A stretch of 64,000 nucleotides of DNA, from assembly GCF_014647855.1 (NCBI RefSeq), contig NZ_BMPZ01000003.1:1-64000 (forward strand), in the 5' to 3' direction. Positions 45,358-54,534 of this stretch are shown here, piece by piece. Position numbers and translations under genes: made by a program. Source of the stretch: Shewanella gelidii (lineage in GTDB: Bacteria > Pseudomonadota > Gammaproteobacteria > Enterobacterales > Shewanellaceae). Below the pieces are notes generated by a model that had not been told where the DNA came from, searched no databases, and saw only the letters and a list, made by a program, of their open reading frames with translations. The number at the start of each line of letters is the position of its first letter. Within the stretch, counting starts at the first letter, position 1.

Positions 45358-45515
45358 GAATGACAAAATCGCATAGATCCGATTAAACCTTAGAGTTAAT
45401 TCCCTATGCTTGATATAAAGAACGTTTGAGATAAAGAATGCTCAACGAAACGTGCTTGAGAACATAGCGCAATAGAAAAAACTCTGTAATTGCGACCGCC
45501 GGTAGGAACACATCT

Positions 45516-48500
45516 ATGACCACTGAAAATCCACTTTTCGCACAACTAGCAAAGCAGCTAAAAGAGCGCATTTTAATGCTCGACGGTGCGATGGGCACCA
45601 TGATCCAAGCTCACCAGCTAGAAGAAGCGGATTTCCGTGGCGAACGCTTTCAAGACTGGCCTTGCGATGTCAAAGGCAATAACGATCTATTAGTGCTCAC
45701 CCAACCAGAAATCATTCAGCAGATCCATAAAGCATACCTGCTCGCTGGCGCCGATATTATTGAAACCAACACCTTCAATGCCACGCCAATCGCCATGGCC
45801 GACTACGAAATGGAGTCACTGTCTGCCGAAATGAACCGTGAAGGCGCACGCCTTGCGAAAGCTGCTGCGCTTGAAGTCGCCGCAGAAACCGGCCGCACAT
45901 GCTATGTCGCCGGTGTGTTAGGCCCAACCAACCGCACCTGTTCCATCAGTCCAGACGTGAATGACCCTGGCTTTCGTAACGTCAATTTTGATCAATTGGT
46001 CGAAGCTTACACCGAATCAACCCAAGCCCTTATCGAAGGGGGCGCGGATATCATTATGGTGGAAACCATCTTCGATACCCTCAATGCCAAAGCCGCACTG
46101 TTTGCTGTTGAGTCTGTTTTTGAACAGCGAGGTGAAAAACTTCCGGTGATGATATCAGGTACCATTACCGATGCATCCGGGCGGACGCTCACAGGCCAAA
46201 CCACCGAGGCATTCTATAACTCTCTGCGCCACGTGAAGCCCATTTCTATCGGTCTCAATTGCGCCTTAGGCCCCAAAGAGCTGCGACCTTATGTTGAAGA
46301 GTTATCGAAAATCTCCGAATGTTTTGTCTCGGCGCACCCCAACGCGGGCTTACCGAACGAATTTGGTGGCTATGATGAGTCACCACAAGAGATGGCCGAG
46401 GTCATCGGTCAGTGGGCAGCTGAAGGCTTTTTAAATATTGTTGGCGGTTGCTGCGGTACAACGCCGGAGCATATAAAAGTTATCCGTGACGCCGTCAGCC
46501 AACATCAAGCCCGTGTGTTACCCGAGATTCCAGTGGCTTGCCGATTATCTGGGCTGGAGCCGCTTTCAATCGACGCTGACTCACTCTTTTTAAACGTGGG
46601 TGAACGAACCAATGTCACGGGCTCGGCACGCTTTTTACGGCTCATTAAAGAGGGTGAATTTGAAACCGCCCTTGATGTCGCTAGAGACCAAGTAGAAAAC
46701 GGCGCACAAATCATCGATATCAATATGGATGAAGGCATGCTTGATGGTGTTGAGATGATGCAAAAATTCCTCAACCTGATCGCCTCTGAACCCGATATCT
46801 CCCGTGTACCCATTATGATCGACTCCTCGAAATGGGAAGTGATTGAAGCCGGTTTGAAGTGTATTCAAGGGAAAGGCATCGTAAACTCGATCTCGCTCAA
46901 AGAAGGTGAAGCCACCTTTATTCAACAAGCAAAGTTAGTCAAACGCTATGGCGCAGCAGCCATTATTATGGCCTTTGATGAAGAAGGCCAAGCCGACACC
47001 AAAGCCCGCAAAGTTGAGATTTGTACCCGCGCTTACCGCGTCTTGGTCGACAAAGTTGGCTTTGCACCAGAAGACATCATCTTCGACCCAAACATCTTTG
47101 CAATTGCGACCGGCATTGAAGAGCACGACAACTACGCGGTCGACTTTATTGAAGCCACCCGTGAAATCAAAAAGACCCTGCCCCACGCGATGGTCTCTGG
47201 CGGTGTCTCCAATGTATCGTTCTCATTCCGAGGCAACAATCCGGTACGAGAAGCGATCCACGCCGTATTCCTCTATCACGCGATCCAAGCGGGCATGGAT
47301 ATGGGAATTGTGAATGCTGGCCAGCTCGCTATTTATGATGATATTGACCCAGAGCTCAAACCACGGGTTGAAGATGTTGTACTTAACCGTCCTTGTACGG
47401 TGGCAGACTCTAACGGCACAGAGCAGTTACTCGAAGTCGCAGAGAAATTCCGAGGCGACGGCGCTGCTGCGGCCAAAAAAGAAGATCTCGAATGGCGCAG
47501 CCTCTCCGTAAACAAACGACTTGAACATGCACTTGTCAAAGGTATTACCGAGTTCATTGACCAAGATACAGAAGAAGCACGCGCCCAAGCCACGCGGCCT
47601 CTAGATGTTATTGAAGGGCCGTTAATGGATGGCATGAATGTCGTCGGTGATTTATTTGGCTCGGGCAAGATGTTCTTACCCCAAGTGGTCAAGTCAGCCC
47701 GCGTGATGAAAAAAGCGGTCGCCTATCTCAATCCATTTATCGAAGCCGAAAAGCAAGAAGGCCAATCTAACGGTAAAGTGCTCATGGTTACCGTAAAAGG
47801 CGATGTGCACGACATCGGCAAAAATATTGTCGGCGTAGTTCTGGCCTGTAACGGCTATGAAGTAATTGATCTTGGGGTCATGGTTCCGGTCGAAAAAATC
47901 GTTGAAGTCGCCAAACGCGAACAGGTCGATATCATCGGCATGTCTGGTTTAATTACCCCAAGTCTGGATGAAATGGTGCACAACGTGAAAACCTTCCACC
48001 GAGAAGGTTTAACCATTCCATCAATTATTGGTGGCGCGACTTGCTCTAAAATCCATACTGCAGTGAAAATTGCTCCCCATTCACCAGCCGGTGCGATTTA
48101 CGTGGCCGATGCATCTCGTGCCGTCCCTTTGGTGTCAAAACTGATTAACAATGAAACCCGCCAAGCCACAATTGATGCAGCTTACAACGAATACGACATG
48201 CTACGTGAGAAACGTGCAAATCAGAGTAAACGTAAAAAAGTCATCTCCATTGAAGACGCCCGCGCGAATCGTTGCCAACAGGACTGGGACAACTACCAAG
48301 CCGTCACCCCTCAGGTACTCGGTCGACAAATATTTGATGATTATCCATTAGAAGATCTATTAGAGCGGATTGATTGGACACCTTTCTTCCGCGCATGGGA
48401 ACTCCACGGCCACTTCCCGAAAATTTTACAAGACGAAGTCGTTGGTGAAGAGGCACGTAAACTCTACGCCGACGCCCAAGTAATGCTCAAATCCATCATT

Positions 48501-49223
48501 GAAGAAAAGTGGCTTACCGCAAAAGCGGTGATGGGTCTCTTCCCAGCCAATAGTGTTGGCCACGATGATATCGAAATCTACACTGACGAAAGCCGCACAC
48601 AAGTCGCTCTCACCACCCATCATCTTCGGATGCAAATTGAGCGCGTTGACAACGATAACTTCTGCCTTGCTGATTTCGTCGCACCCAAGGATTCAGGCGT
48701 GGCCGATTATATGGGTGGCTTTGCCGTCACCGCTGGCCACGGCATCGACGAACATATCGCACGCTTTGAGGCAGCCCACGACGACTACAACGCAATTATG
48801 CTCAAGGTTCTTGCCGACCGCTTGGCCGAAGCTTTTGCCGAACGGATGCATGAGCGAGTGCGGAAAGAATTTTGGGGCTACGCCAGTGAAGAACAGTTGG
48901 AAAATGACGACCTGATCCGCGAGAAGTATAAAGGGATCCGTCCAGCACCGGGTTACCCTGCCTGCCCCGATCACACCGAAAAAGGCTTGCTGTGGGATTT
49001 ACTCAAACCCGATGAAACCATCGATTTGAAAATCACCGAAAGCTTCGCCATGTATCCAACCGCCGCAGTTTCAGGTTGGTACTTCGCCCACCCACAATCC
49101 CGCTACTTTGGCATCACCAACGTCGGCCGTGACCAAGTTGAAGACTATGCCAAACGTAAAGGCATGAGCGTAGAAGAAGCTGAAAAATGGCTCATGCCAG
49201 TGTTGGATTATGATGTGGAGTAA
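45516..49223 (+). CDS. metH: Cobalamin-dependent methionine synthase MetH
   Basis: Four-module enzyme of 1235 aa that moves a methyl group from methyltetrahydrofolate to homocysteine through methylcobalamin. Module 1 binds homocysteine and zinc ([14 protein letters not shown] and [12 protein letters not shown]). Module 2 is the folate-binding pterin domain ([14 protein letters not shown] onward). Module 3 is the cobalamin domain with axial histidine in [14 protein letters not shown]. Module 4 is the AdoMet reactivation domain ([18 protein letters not shown]). Length matches E. coli MetH (about 1227). GTAGGAAC precedes the ATG. Confidence 0.98.
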   Translation: MTTENPLFAQLAKQLKERILMLDGAMGTMIQAHQLEEADFRGERFQDWPCDVKGNNDLLVLTQPEIIQQIHKAYLLAGADIIETNTFNATPIAMADYEMESLSAEMNREGARLAKAAALEVAAETGRTCYVAGVLGPTNRTCSISPDVNDPGFRNVNFDQLVEAYTESTQALIEGGADIIMVETIFDTLNAKAALFAVESVFEQRGEKLPVMISGTITDASGRTLTGQTTEAFYNSLRHVKPISIGLNCALGPKELRPYVEELSKISECFVSAHPNAGLPNEFGGYDESPQEMAEVIGQWAAEGFLNIVGGCCGTTPEHIKVIRDAVSQHQARVLPEIPVACRLSGLEPLSIDADSLFLNVGERTNVTGSARFLRLIKEGEFETALDVARDQVENGAQIIDINMDEGMLDGVEMMQKFLNLIASEPDISRVPIMIDSSKWEVIEAGLKCIQGKGIVNSISLKEGEATFIQQAKLVKRYGAAAIIMAFDEEGQADTKARKVEICTRAYRVLVDKVGFAPEDIIFDPNIFAIATGIEEHDNYAVDFIEATREIKKTLPHAMVSGGVSNVSFSFRGNNPVREAIHAVFLYHAIQAGMDMGIVNAGQLAIYDDIDPELKPRVEDVVLNRPCTVADSNGTEQLLEVAEKFRGDGAAAAKKEDLEWRSLSVNKRLEHALVKGITEFIDQDTEEARAQATRPLDVIEGPLMDGMNVVGDLFGSGKMFLPQVVKSARVMKKAVAYLNPFIEAEKQEGQSNGKVLMVTVKGDVHDIGKNIVGVVLACNGYEVIDLGVMVPVEKIVEVAKREQVDIIGMSGLITPSLDEMVHNVKTFHREGLTIPSIIGGATCSKIHTAVKIAPHSPAGAIYVADASRAVPLVSKLINNETRQATIDAAYNEYDMLREKRANQSKRKKVISIEDARANRCQQDWDNYQAVTPQVLGRQIFDDYPLEDLLERIDWTPFFRAWELHGHFPKILQDEVVGEEARKLYADAQVMLKSIIEEKWLTAKAVMGLFPANSVGHDDIEIYTDESRTQVALTTHHLRMQIERVDNDNFCLADFVAPKDSGVADYMGGFAVTAGHGIDEHIARFEAAHDDYNAIMLKVLADRLAEAFAERMHERVRKEFWGYASEEQLENDDLIREKYKGIRPAPGYPACPDHTEKGLLWDLLKPDETIDLKITESFAMYPTAAVSGWYFAHPQSRYFGITNVGRDQVEDYAKRKGMSVEEAEKWLMPVLDYDVE

Positions 49224-49232
49224 ACGAACCTA

Positions 49233-49274
49233 CTAAATCAGCATAGTGCTAGCAATAGCCCTATGCTGATTTAG
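49233..49274 (+). terminator. Hairpin after metH
   Basis: Fourteen-bp perfect stem CTAAATCAGCATAG (49233-49246) with CTATGCTGATTTAG (49261-49274), 14-nt loop, ten bases past the metH stop. There is no uninterrupted T-run, so it may act as a transcript-end stabiliser rather than a strict intrinsic terminator. Confidence 0.65.
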
Positions 49275-49597
49275 GTTTACACTTTAAAAGAACCTTATAC
49301 AAACGCCCGTAAGACATGAGTAGTGCCACCAGATAGCGTTTGAGTTGGTGAATTTGCCTCTAGCTCGGAGGCCAAATTTGTTATACCCCTACACTGCAAT
49401 TTCATCTATTTGCTGCCGCAGGCTTGTTGTATCCATCCCCTATGGGGCGCTACTAGTACTTCCCTGTAAGATTGACGGTGGCAATCCCTGCTCTTCCCAC
49501 AGAATGATGGATATTGGATATCGAATAACTTTGCTTCTTGGATTAAACAACAGATAGAACCGCCAGTATCCATTAAGCCATTCTGTAAAAGTACCCA
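49275..49597. other. Non-coding region with repeat-like hairpins after metH
   Basis: No gene is supported. A near-perfect hairpin, AATTTGCCTC (49351-49360) with GAGGCCAAATT (49368-49378, one extra C), and a CCCC-TAT-GGGG hairpin follow each other. The string TGCCGCAGGCTT also occurs in the spacer of the repeats near 330-341, so this may be a relic of a related dispersed repeat. Confidence 0.4.
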
Positions 49598-50509
49598 TTA
49601 AAACAGACTGTTATACCCAAAACCTGCGACTACAGCCATCCCAATAATCACCAACAAAAATGCGGCTATCATTTGGTTCTTAAAAATCGACTTCAGTAAA
49701 ATCACTTCCGTTAAACTTGCGCCAGCACTGCCAATAATCAGCGCCATGACCGCCCCTAATCCCATACCTTTGGCAGCAAGTGCAGCACTGAGAGGAATAA
49801 CCGCTTCGGCGCGAATATAAAGCGGGATGCCAATAACAGCGGCAACGGGGATCGCCCAAGGGTTGTCACGACTAGCCACACCCGCGACAAACTCTGTTGG
49901 CATAAACCCATAAATAACAGAGCCAAGCGCAATGCCTCCCATCAGGTAAGGCAGAACGCCTTTAAAATCTTTCCAAGTAACCAGCCAAATCTGCCACCAA
50001 ACCGATTGCCTCCAACCACGTTGCACTGGCGCACCAGAACAGCCTGTCGCGCAGCTTTTCGCAACGGGCTCAAGGTAGGCTTCAGACTTGATATATCTAT
50101 CGAACCCCAACTTTTCTAGTGTCACACCGGCCAATATCGAGACTCCCAAGGCCACGACAAAGTAAAATAACGCAACTTGTAGCCCGAATGTCGCCACAAA
50201 TAGACCAATAATGATTGGATTTAATAAAGGGCTCGCAAACAAAAATACCATCATGGTGCCAAAGCCCGCATTCGCCCTGAGTAGTCCTTTTAAAAACGGA
50301 ATTGTTGAACAGGAACAAAATGGCGTTATCGCCCCCAGAAATCCAGCGACTAGGTAACCTTTACCTTGTTTAGCACCAAGAATTTGCTGAATTTTGGCCG
50401 GTGGAATATATCTTTGCAGCACGCCGACCAAAAAGCTGATGATTAAAAACAGCAGCGTCAACTCAACAGCCAAGAACACAAACATCTCTAATGTACTTTG
50501 CAACATCAT
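49598..50509 (-). CDS. COG0701/DUF318 permease
   Basis: Inner-membrane protein of 303 aa with about eight helices. The signature AITPFCSCSTIPFLKGLL and the later IGIPLYIRAEAVIPLSAAL identify the COG0701 permease family, which includes ArsP exporters of trivalent organoarsenicals. A divergent ArsR-type regulator 165 bp away supports a metal or metalloid role. The family is broad, so the substrate is unproven. A cytosolic loop has two cysteines (KSCATGCSG). Confidence 0.8.
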   Translation of the reverse strand: MMLQSTLEMFVFLAVELTLLFLIISFLVGVLQRYIPPAKIQQILGAKQGKGYLVAGFLGAITPFCSCSTIPFLKGLLRANAGFGTMMVFLFASPLLNPIIIGLFVATFGLQVALFYFVVALGVSILAGVTLEKLGFDRYIKSEAYLEPVAKSCATGCSGAPVQRGWRQSVWWQIWLVTWKDFKGVLPYLMGGIALGSVIYGFMPTEFVAGVASRDNPWAIPVAAVIGIPLYIRAEAVIPLSAALAAKGMGLGAVMALIIGSAGASLTEVILLKSIFKNQMIAAFLLVIIGMAVVAGFGYNSLF

Positions 50510-50593
50510 ATTCTCTTATTTTTTCGGCGCTCAATGGCACCACTACATTTCTAGAATAATGGAAATATAGTTTCATCGATTGGATAAATCAAG

Positions 50594-50617
50594 ATATTTC
50601 CAGTAATATCGAAATAT
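50594..50617. promoter_or_regulatory. Probable ArsR operator
   Basis: ATATTTC (50594-50600) and GAAATAT (50611-50617) form an inverted repeat with a 10-bp spacer, between the divergent permease and ArsR genes. A further GAAATAT half-site lies near 50562. Position and symmetry suit an ArsR dimer that controls both genes. Confidence 0.55.
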
Positions 50618-50673
50618 AAGTAACATTTGAATCATGTCTCTCGGTACTTGAACTGCAACTGATTAATGAAAAT

Positions 50674-50988
50674 ATGAAAAATAACAGTGAAATAGACAAA
50701 GAAATTTCAATCATCGCCAAAGCGTTGAAAGAACTTGGCCACACGACCCGATTACGTATCTTCAAGCGTGTCGTGCGTGCTGGCTATCAAGGCATTGCGG
50801 TCGGTCAACTGCAGCAACAGCTAGATATTCCGAACTCAACCCTGTCACATCATATCTCTAGCCTGGTCTCGGCAGGCTTACTGTCACAGCGGCGCGAAGG
50901 CCGCACCCTCTTCTGCGTCGCCGAATACCAACAGCTAGAAACAGTCATCACCTTTTTGCAAGACGAATGCTGCGCCGATGAAAAATGA
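50674..50988 (+). CDS. ArsR-family regulator
   Basis: A 104-aa winged-helix repressor: ALKELGHTTRLRIFKRVVRA, GQLQQQLDIPNSTLSHHISS and the wing LLSQRREGRTLFCVAEYQ. The usual ELCVCDL metal site of helix 3 is absent. Instead a C-terminal Cys pair occurs in LQDECCADEK, a plausible alternative site. It is divergent from the COG0701 permease gene that it presumably controls. Confidence 0.85.
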   Translation: MKNNSEIDKEISIIAKALKELGHTTRLRIFKRVVRAGYQGIAVGQLQQQLDIPNSTLSHHISSLVSAGLLSQRREGRTLFCVAEYQQLETVITFLQDECCADEK

Positions 50989-51019
50989 ATGGATTTAGCT
51001 ATGCAAGGCAGTCCCGCCG

Positions 51020-52834
51020 TTAACAATCAACCTGATGACTATCAATATAACGGCGCTTTTTTGGTTTGAGTTGCTGAGTATCCACCAACACTAAACCGTC
51101 AATGCAGTTGGCGAAATCAACATCGATGCCAAACTCTAGAAAAGCAACACCGCCGGGCTGACACACTTCCGCATATTGCTTAAACAAGGTCGGCACACTG
51201 GCACCAATATTGGCGAGGCTGTGTTTAAGCACTTTAAAATTCTCGCTGTAGTTGTCGCTTATTGTGGCGCTTAAATTATCACTAGAACTATCGCTGCGAT
51301 ACAGGGCATCCAGCGCCTGTTGCTGTGCAGGCGTTAATCGAAACGGCAAATTGGCTTCAGCCATCTTGTCATTGCTTACCTCTTTTAAGTCAGCCGATTC
51401 ATGCCCACCATTAGCACCCAAAGTTGCGCCGTAGGCGAATTGGGTTTGATAGAAGTGCACCAGCATATTCTTCGCATTAGCCGGCAGTTGATTGCTGATC
51501 GTGACCGGGCCAAATAGATAACGATACTGTGGGTTCTTAGCCAGAAAAGCCCCAATGCCATACCAGAGATAATCTAAACTGCGCTTGCCCCAATATTTGG
51601 GCTGAACAAAGCTGCGCCCTAGCTCTAGTCCCTGTTCAAAATAGGGCGCAAATTCTTTGGCATAGGTAAATAGCGATTGACTATAAAGCTGCTCTGGCCC
51701 TTGTTGTCGATGCACCCCGGCGGCGCAAGCAAAACGGTAAGCACCAACAATCTCAAGGTCGTCTTGATCCCAAAGCACCAAATGCTGATAGTAGCGATCG
51801 TATTTATCGGTATCACGGCGCAACCCAATGCCCTCACCTACGGCGCGAAAAGCGATTTCTCTCAACCGGCCAATCTCGCGCATGATTGGGTTACTTGCGG
51901 TGTGCTGGTACAGATAAATTTGCTTATTGTCTTGGGTTTGCCCTAATAGCTCACATTGCTTGAGTGCCGCGATTAAATCCACTTTCGACTCTGGGTGGGC
52001 GATTGCTTTTTGGGTCGTAAACAGGCCACTGCGATTTTTGCCGATGCGATACAGGTGATTACGCAGCAACTTAACATTAGTTTTGAGTGGAAAGTGATTG
52101 CTCGCTACCGCCTCATTGGGGATCAGCTCACCGATACGTACGCCAATGGTGTTCTGCGCTTGCTTAAACATCTCCTTGACCAACAACAAGGTTGCTAACG
52201 GCTTGTATATCATTGAGGCGCCATAAAAGGCCGCAGAGTTTTTGGCATCCACATAAATTGGTAACAATGGGGCATCACAGGCCATAGCCATTTTTAAAAA
52301 GCCGCTTTGCCACTCTGTATCACGAATACCATTGGGGCGCAGCCTAGAGACCTCACCGGAAGGGAAAATCAACACAACCCCTTCTTGCTGCAAGTGTTTG
52401 TGAATATTGGCCAAGTGCTGCTTTGGCGTCCCGCCCGTCATATTGCGCACCGGCAGCAACATAGGATGCAGCGGCGGTATGTTCATCAATAGCTCATTGG
52501 CGACCACTTTGACATCTGAGCGTACTTCACTAATCAGTTTAATCAACGCCAAACCATCGAGTGAGCCGATGGGGTGATTGGCAAAGATCACCAGCCGCCC
52601 TTCCACCGGAATATTGGCAACCTCTTGATCTGGTACTAAGTAGCTAAAATTAAACTCGGCCAATACCTGCTCTACAAAATCTATACCTTCAAGATGAGCA
52701 AACGAGTCTGCAATTTGATTGCACTCTTGCTCGTGCAATAGATATTTAAGCGCCGCCTTAGTCGGCTTTGCTAGCCAGGGGGTTTGATTCACGCGCGGTA
52801 GGTTTTCTGCAACAACTTTTTCAACAGTAAACAT
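51020..52834 (-). CDS. olsF: Bifunctional ornithine lipid synthase OlsF-like
   Basis: About 604 aa with two catalytic domains. The N-terminal PlsC-type acyltransferase has the NHPIGSLDG block (near 86) and LIFPSGEVSRLRP. The C-terminal GNAT/hemolysin-like N-acyltransferase (about 300-480) has REIAFRAVGEGIGLRRDTDK, YDRYYQHLVLWDQDDLEIVG, GAYRF and LELGRSFVQPKYWGKRSLDY. This fusion makes ornithine lipids in some gammaproteobacteria (OlsF). A Pho box upstream fits membrane remodelling under phosphate limitation. The ATG at 52834 is preferred to a GTG at 52861. Confidence 0.88.
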   Translation of the reverse strand: MFTVEKVVAENLPRVNQTPWLAKPTKAALKYLLHEQECNQIADSFAHLEGIDFVEQVLAEFNFSYLVPDQEVANIPVEGRLVIFANHPIGSLDGLALIKLISEVRSDVKVVANELLMNIPPLHPMLLPVRNMTGGTPKQHLANIHKHLQQEGVVLIFPSGEVSRLRPNGIRDTEWQSGFLKMAMACDAPLLPIYVDAKNSAAFYGASMIYKPLATLLLVKEMFKQAQNTIGVRIGELIPNEAVASNHFPLKTNVKLLRNHLYRIGKNRSGLFTTQKAIAHPESKVDLIAALKQCELLGQTQDNKQIYLYQHTASNPIMREIGRLREIAFRAVGEGIGLRRDTDKYDRYYQHLVLWDQDDLEIVGAYRFACAAGVHRQQGPEQLYSQSLFTYAKEFAPYFEQGLELGRSFVQPKYWGKRSLDYLWYGIGAFLAKNPQYRYLFGPVTISNQLPANAKNMLVHFYQTQFAYGATLGANGGHESADLKEVSNDKMAEANLPFRLTPAQQQALDALYRSDSSSDNLSATISDNYSENFKVLKHSLANIGASVPTLFKQYAEVCQPGGVAFLEFGIDVDFANCIDGLVLVDTQQLKPKKRRYIDSHQVDC

Positions 52835-52942
52835 AGAGGCCAGTCTCCGACTCACTTGCACTCAACCGAAGATGAATTGAGCAAGCTTGATTGACGATAG
52901 CCACAGCCTAATGAGCCGATTTAACTGCAATGTGAAATTTTA

Positions 52943-52960
52943 ATGGCAATTTGATGACAA
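52943..52960 (-). promoter_or_regulatory. Pho box upstream of the ornithine lipid synthase
   Basis: On the minus strand TTGTCAT-CAAA-TTGCCAT gives two PhoB half-sites (consensus CTGTCAT; 6 and 5 of 7) with the standard 4-bp spacer, about 110 bp before the gene. Confidence 0.65.
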
Positions 52961-53226
52961 GGGGACAAAATGAGAAGGGACTGATGAATGCTATCTAGAT
53001 TCGCCAACGGCATAGCGATGAGGAAATTGATGCCCATTTGCCGTACTGCATCGGGTCAAAACTTGCTTTACCGCACACATTTGATCGAACGTTCAATTAG
53101 ACAATCTTGTTTTATGCGTTACATCAACTTTTTTACATAAACTAAGTTTAATCTGAAACTGTGTGGTACAGAAGATCTAAAACCCCTTGAGCTTGTTATC
53201 GCTTATGGCAGATCTAAGGATAGAGA
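52961..53226. other. Intergenic region before the diguanylate cyclase
   Basis: About 270 bases with no gene. It carries the promoter of the diguanylate cyclase and part of the olsF control region. AT-rich around 53100-53150. No further site recognised. Confidence 0.4.
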
Positions 53227-54087
53227 TTGTCGAACTTAATCAACTTTTTCGCCGAAGGCTTCATTTTAGCTGGAGCACTGGTACTTGCCATCGCCATCTA
53301 TCCCATCTCTCTGCTATACACGCGTTTACCCACTGGCAAAATTCGCAATGCTTGGTTTTTTTTAGGTGTACTCATTGTCGCTTTTATCGGTGGCTATATT
53401 GCCTACTGGTTGCAACATCAAGGGAAACTGGTTCATGTTGACGCTTTAAGTGTGCCAGTCATTTTCTTCTTCGGCGCCGTCTTTGTACTATTGGTAAATA
53501 CTTTGTCAGTGAAAACAGCCCGTGATATTCGGCAGATTTACACACTACAACAAGAGAATATTACCGACCCGTTAATGGGCATTTTCAACCGCCGTTATTT
53601 AGATAAACGCATTAGCGATGAAGTATGGCGCTCAAAAAAATATCGCCAACCCCTTTCGATTTTTATTGTTGATATTGATCATTTTAAACAAGTGAATGAT
53701 ACCTACGGCCACCCCATTGGTGACGAAGTGCTCAAACGCTTTGCTCAACTCGTGAAAAACTCGCTTCGCGAGTCCGATATTGTTGCCCGTTACGGCGGAG
53801 AAGAACTGATTGTTATTTTACCAAGAACCAAAAGTGAACGTGGCGCGCAATTGGCAGAACGTCTGCGGCTCAGTATTGCTGAGCACCTGATGGAAATTGC
53901 CAGTCAATGTGGCGAAAAATCCCATGAGATGCAACTCACCGCCAGTATTGGTGTCGCAGGATTAACTCACAATATCGTGGATCACACTTGTTTGATTGAA
54001 CGTGCAGATCAAGCGCTCTACCAAGCCAAACAACAAGGCCGGAATCTTGTGGTCCACCATCAAGAACAACAGTCACAGCGAGTCTGA
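53227..54087 (+). CDS. GGDEF diguanylate cyclase, membrane-bound
   Basis: A 286-aa protein with three N-terminal membrane helices (about 8-28, 42-62, 72-95), a short coiled coil (residues 100-112) and a GGDEF domain with active site YGGEELIVIL (near 191) and Mg site VDIDHFKQVNDTYGH. The inhibitory I-site RESD lies five residues before GGEEL, so c-di-GMP product inhibition is likely. The start is TTG at 53227 with AGGA upstream. No EAL or GGDEF partner is adjacent. Confidence 0.9.
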   Translation: MSNLINFFAEGFILAGALVLAIAIYPISLLYTRLPTGKIRNAWFFLGVLIVAFIGGYIAYWLQHQGKLVHVDALSVPVIFFFGAVFVLLVNTLSVKTARDIRQIYTLQQENITDPLMGIFNRRYLDKRISDEVWRSKKYRQPLSIFIVDIDHFKQVNDTYGHPIGDEVLKRFAQLVKNSLRESDIVARYGGEELIVILPRTKSERGAQLAERLRLSIAEHLMEIASQCGEKSHEMQLTASIGVAGLTHNIVDHTCLIERADQALYQAKQQGRNLVVHHQEQQSQRV

Positions 54088-54130
54088 AGTCTGAAAGTCA
54101 AGGAAAACCATTGAGCGGGTATCGAGTGAA

Positions 54131-54484
54131 ATGAGCGACAAAGCGATAAAAGTGCTGCTTGCGATAGGTGTATCTTTGGCAGGCCTATACGCAGGTTATT
54201 TCTATATTTTGCCCAGCGTAACCGTCATCAATCAATCCAGCGCACAGACATTACAAACTTTCGTGTACCTTCCCCATAGCCGAATGGATTTTGGGGCGAT
54301 CCAAAGCCGGGCTCAAAACCAAATCTACTATGATTTAACCCAGGTGGATGGGGTATACCGATATCATTTCACATTTGCCAATGGTCAGGAACGCGAAGGC
54401 CAGTGTGGTTACCTCACATCAAGTGAAATAAATAAACGCCAAGTCATTGAGATCACGTCTGATTTACATATCCAATGTAAGTAA
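54131..54484 (+). CDS. Hypothetical small membrane-anchored protein
   Basis: A 117-aa protein with one N-terminal membrane helix (about 7-29) and a small beta-rich outside domain (INQSSAQTLQTFVYLPHSRM; YYDLTQVDGVYRYHFTFANG). It has two cysteines (GQCGYLTS and the ending IQCK) that may form a disulphide. No family recognised. It follows the diguanylate cyclase by 43 bp on the same strand and may share its transcript. Confidence 0.55.
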   Translation: MSDKAIKVLLAIGVSLAGLYAGYFYILPSVTVINQSSAQTLQTFVYLPHSRMDFGAIQSRAQNQIYYDLTQVDGVYRYHFTFANGQEREGQCGYLTSSEINKRQVIEITSDLHIQCK

Positions 54485-54534
54485 AGTGTTGTGATAGCGA
54501 TGCAGCAGTCATTTCATCACGATAAAAACAGCCC

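Noticed and set aside
49351..49385. Second attC-like site (hairpin with GTTATAC end)
   Set aside because: The left side has no matching AAC end, there is no cassette gene beside it and the flanking pairing breaks down; left as a repeat relic.
53187..53441. 84-codon frame overlapping the start of the diguanylate cyclase
   Set aside because: Out-of-frame shadow of the GGDEF gene with no family features.
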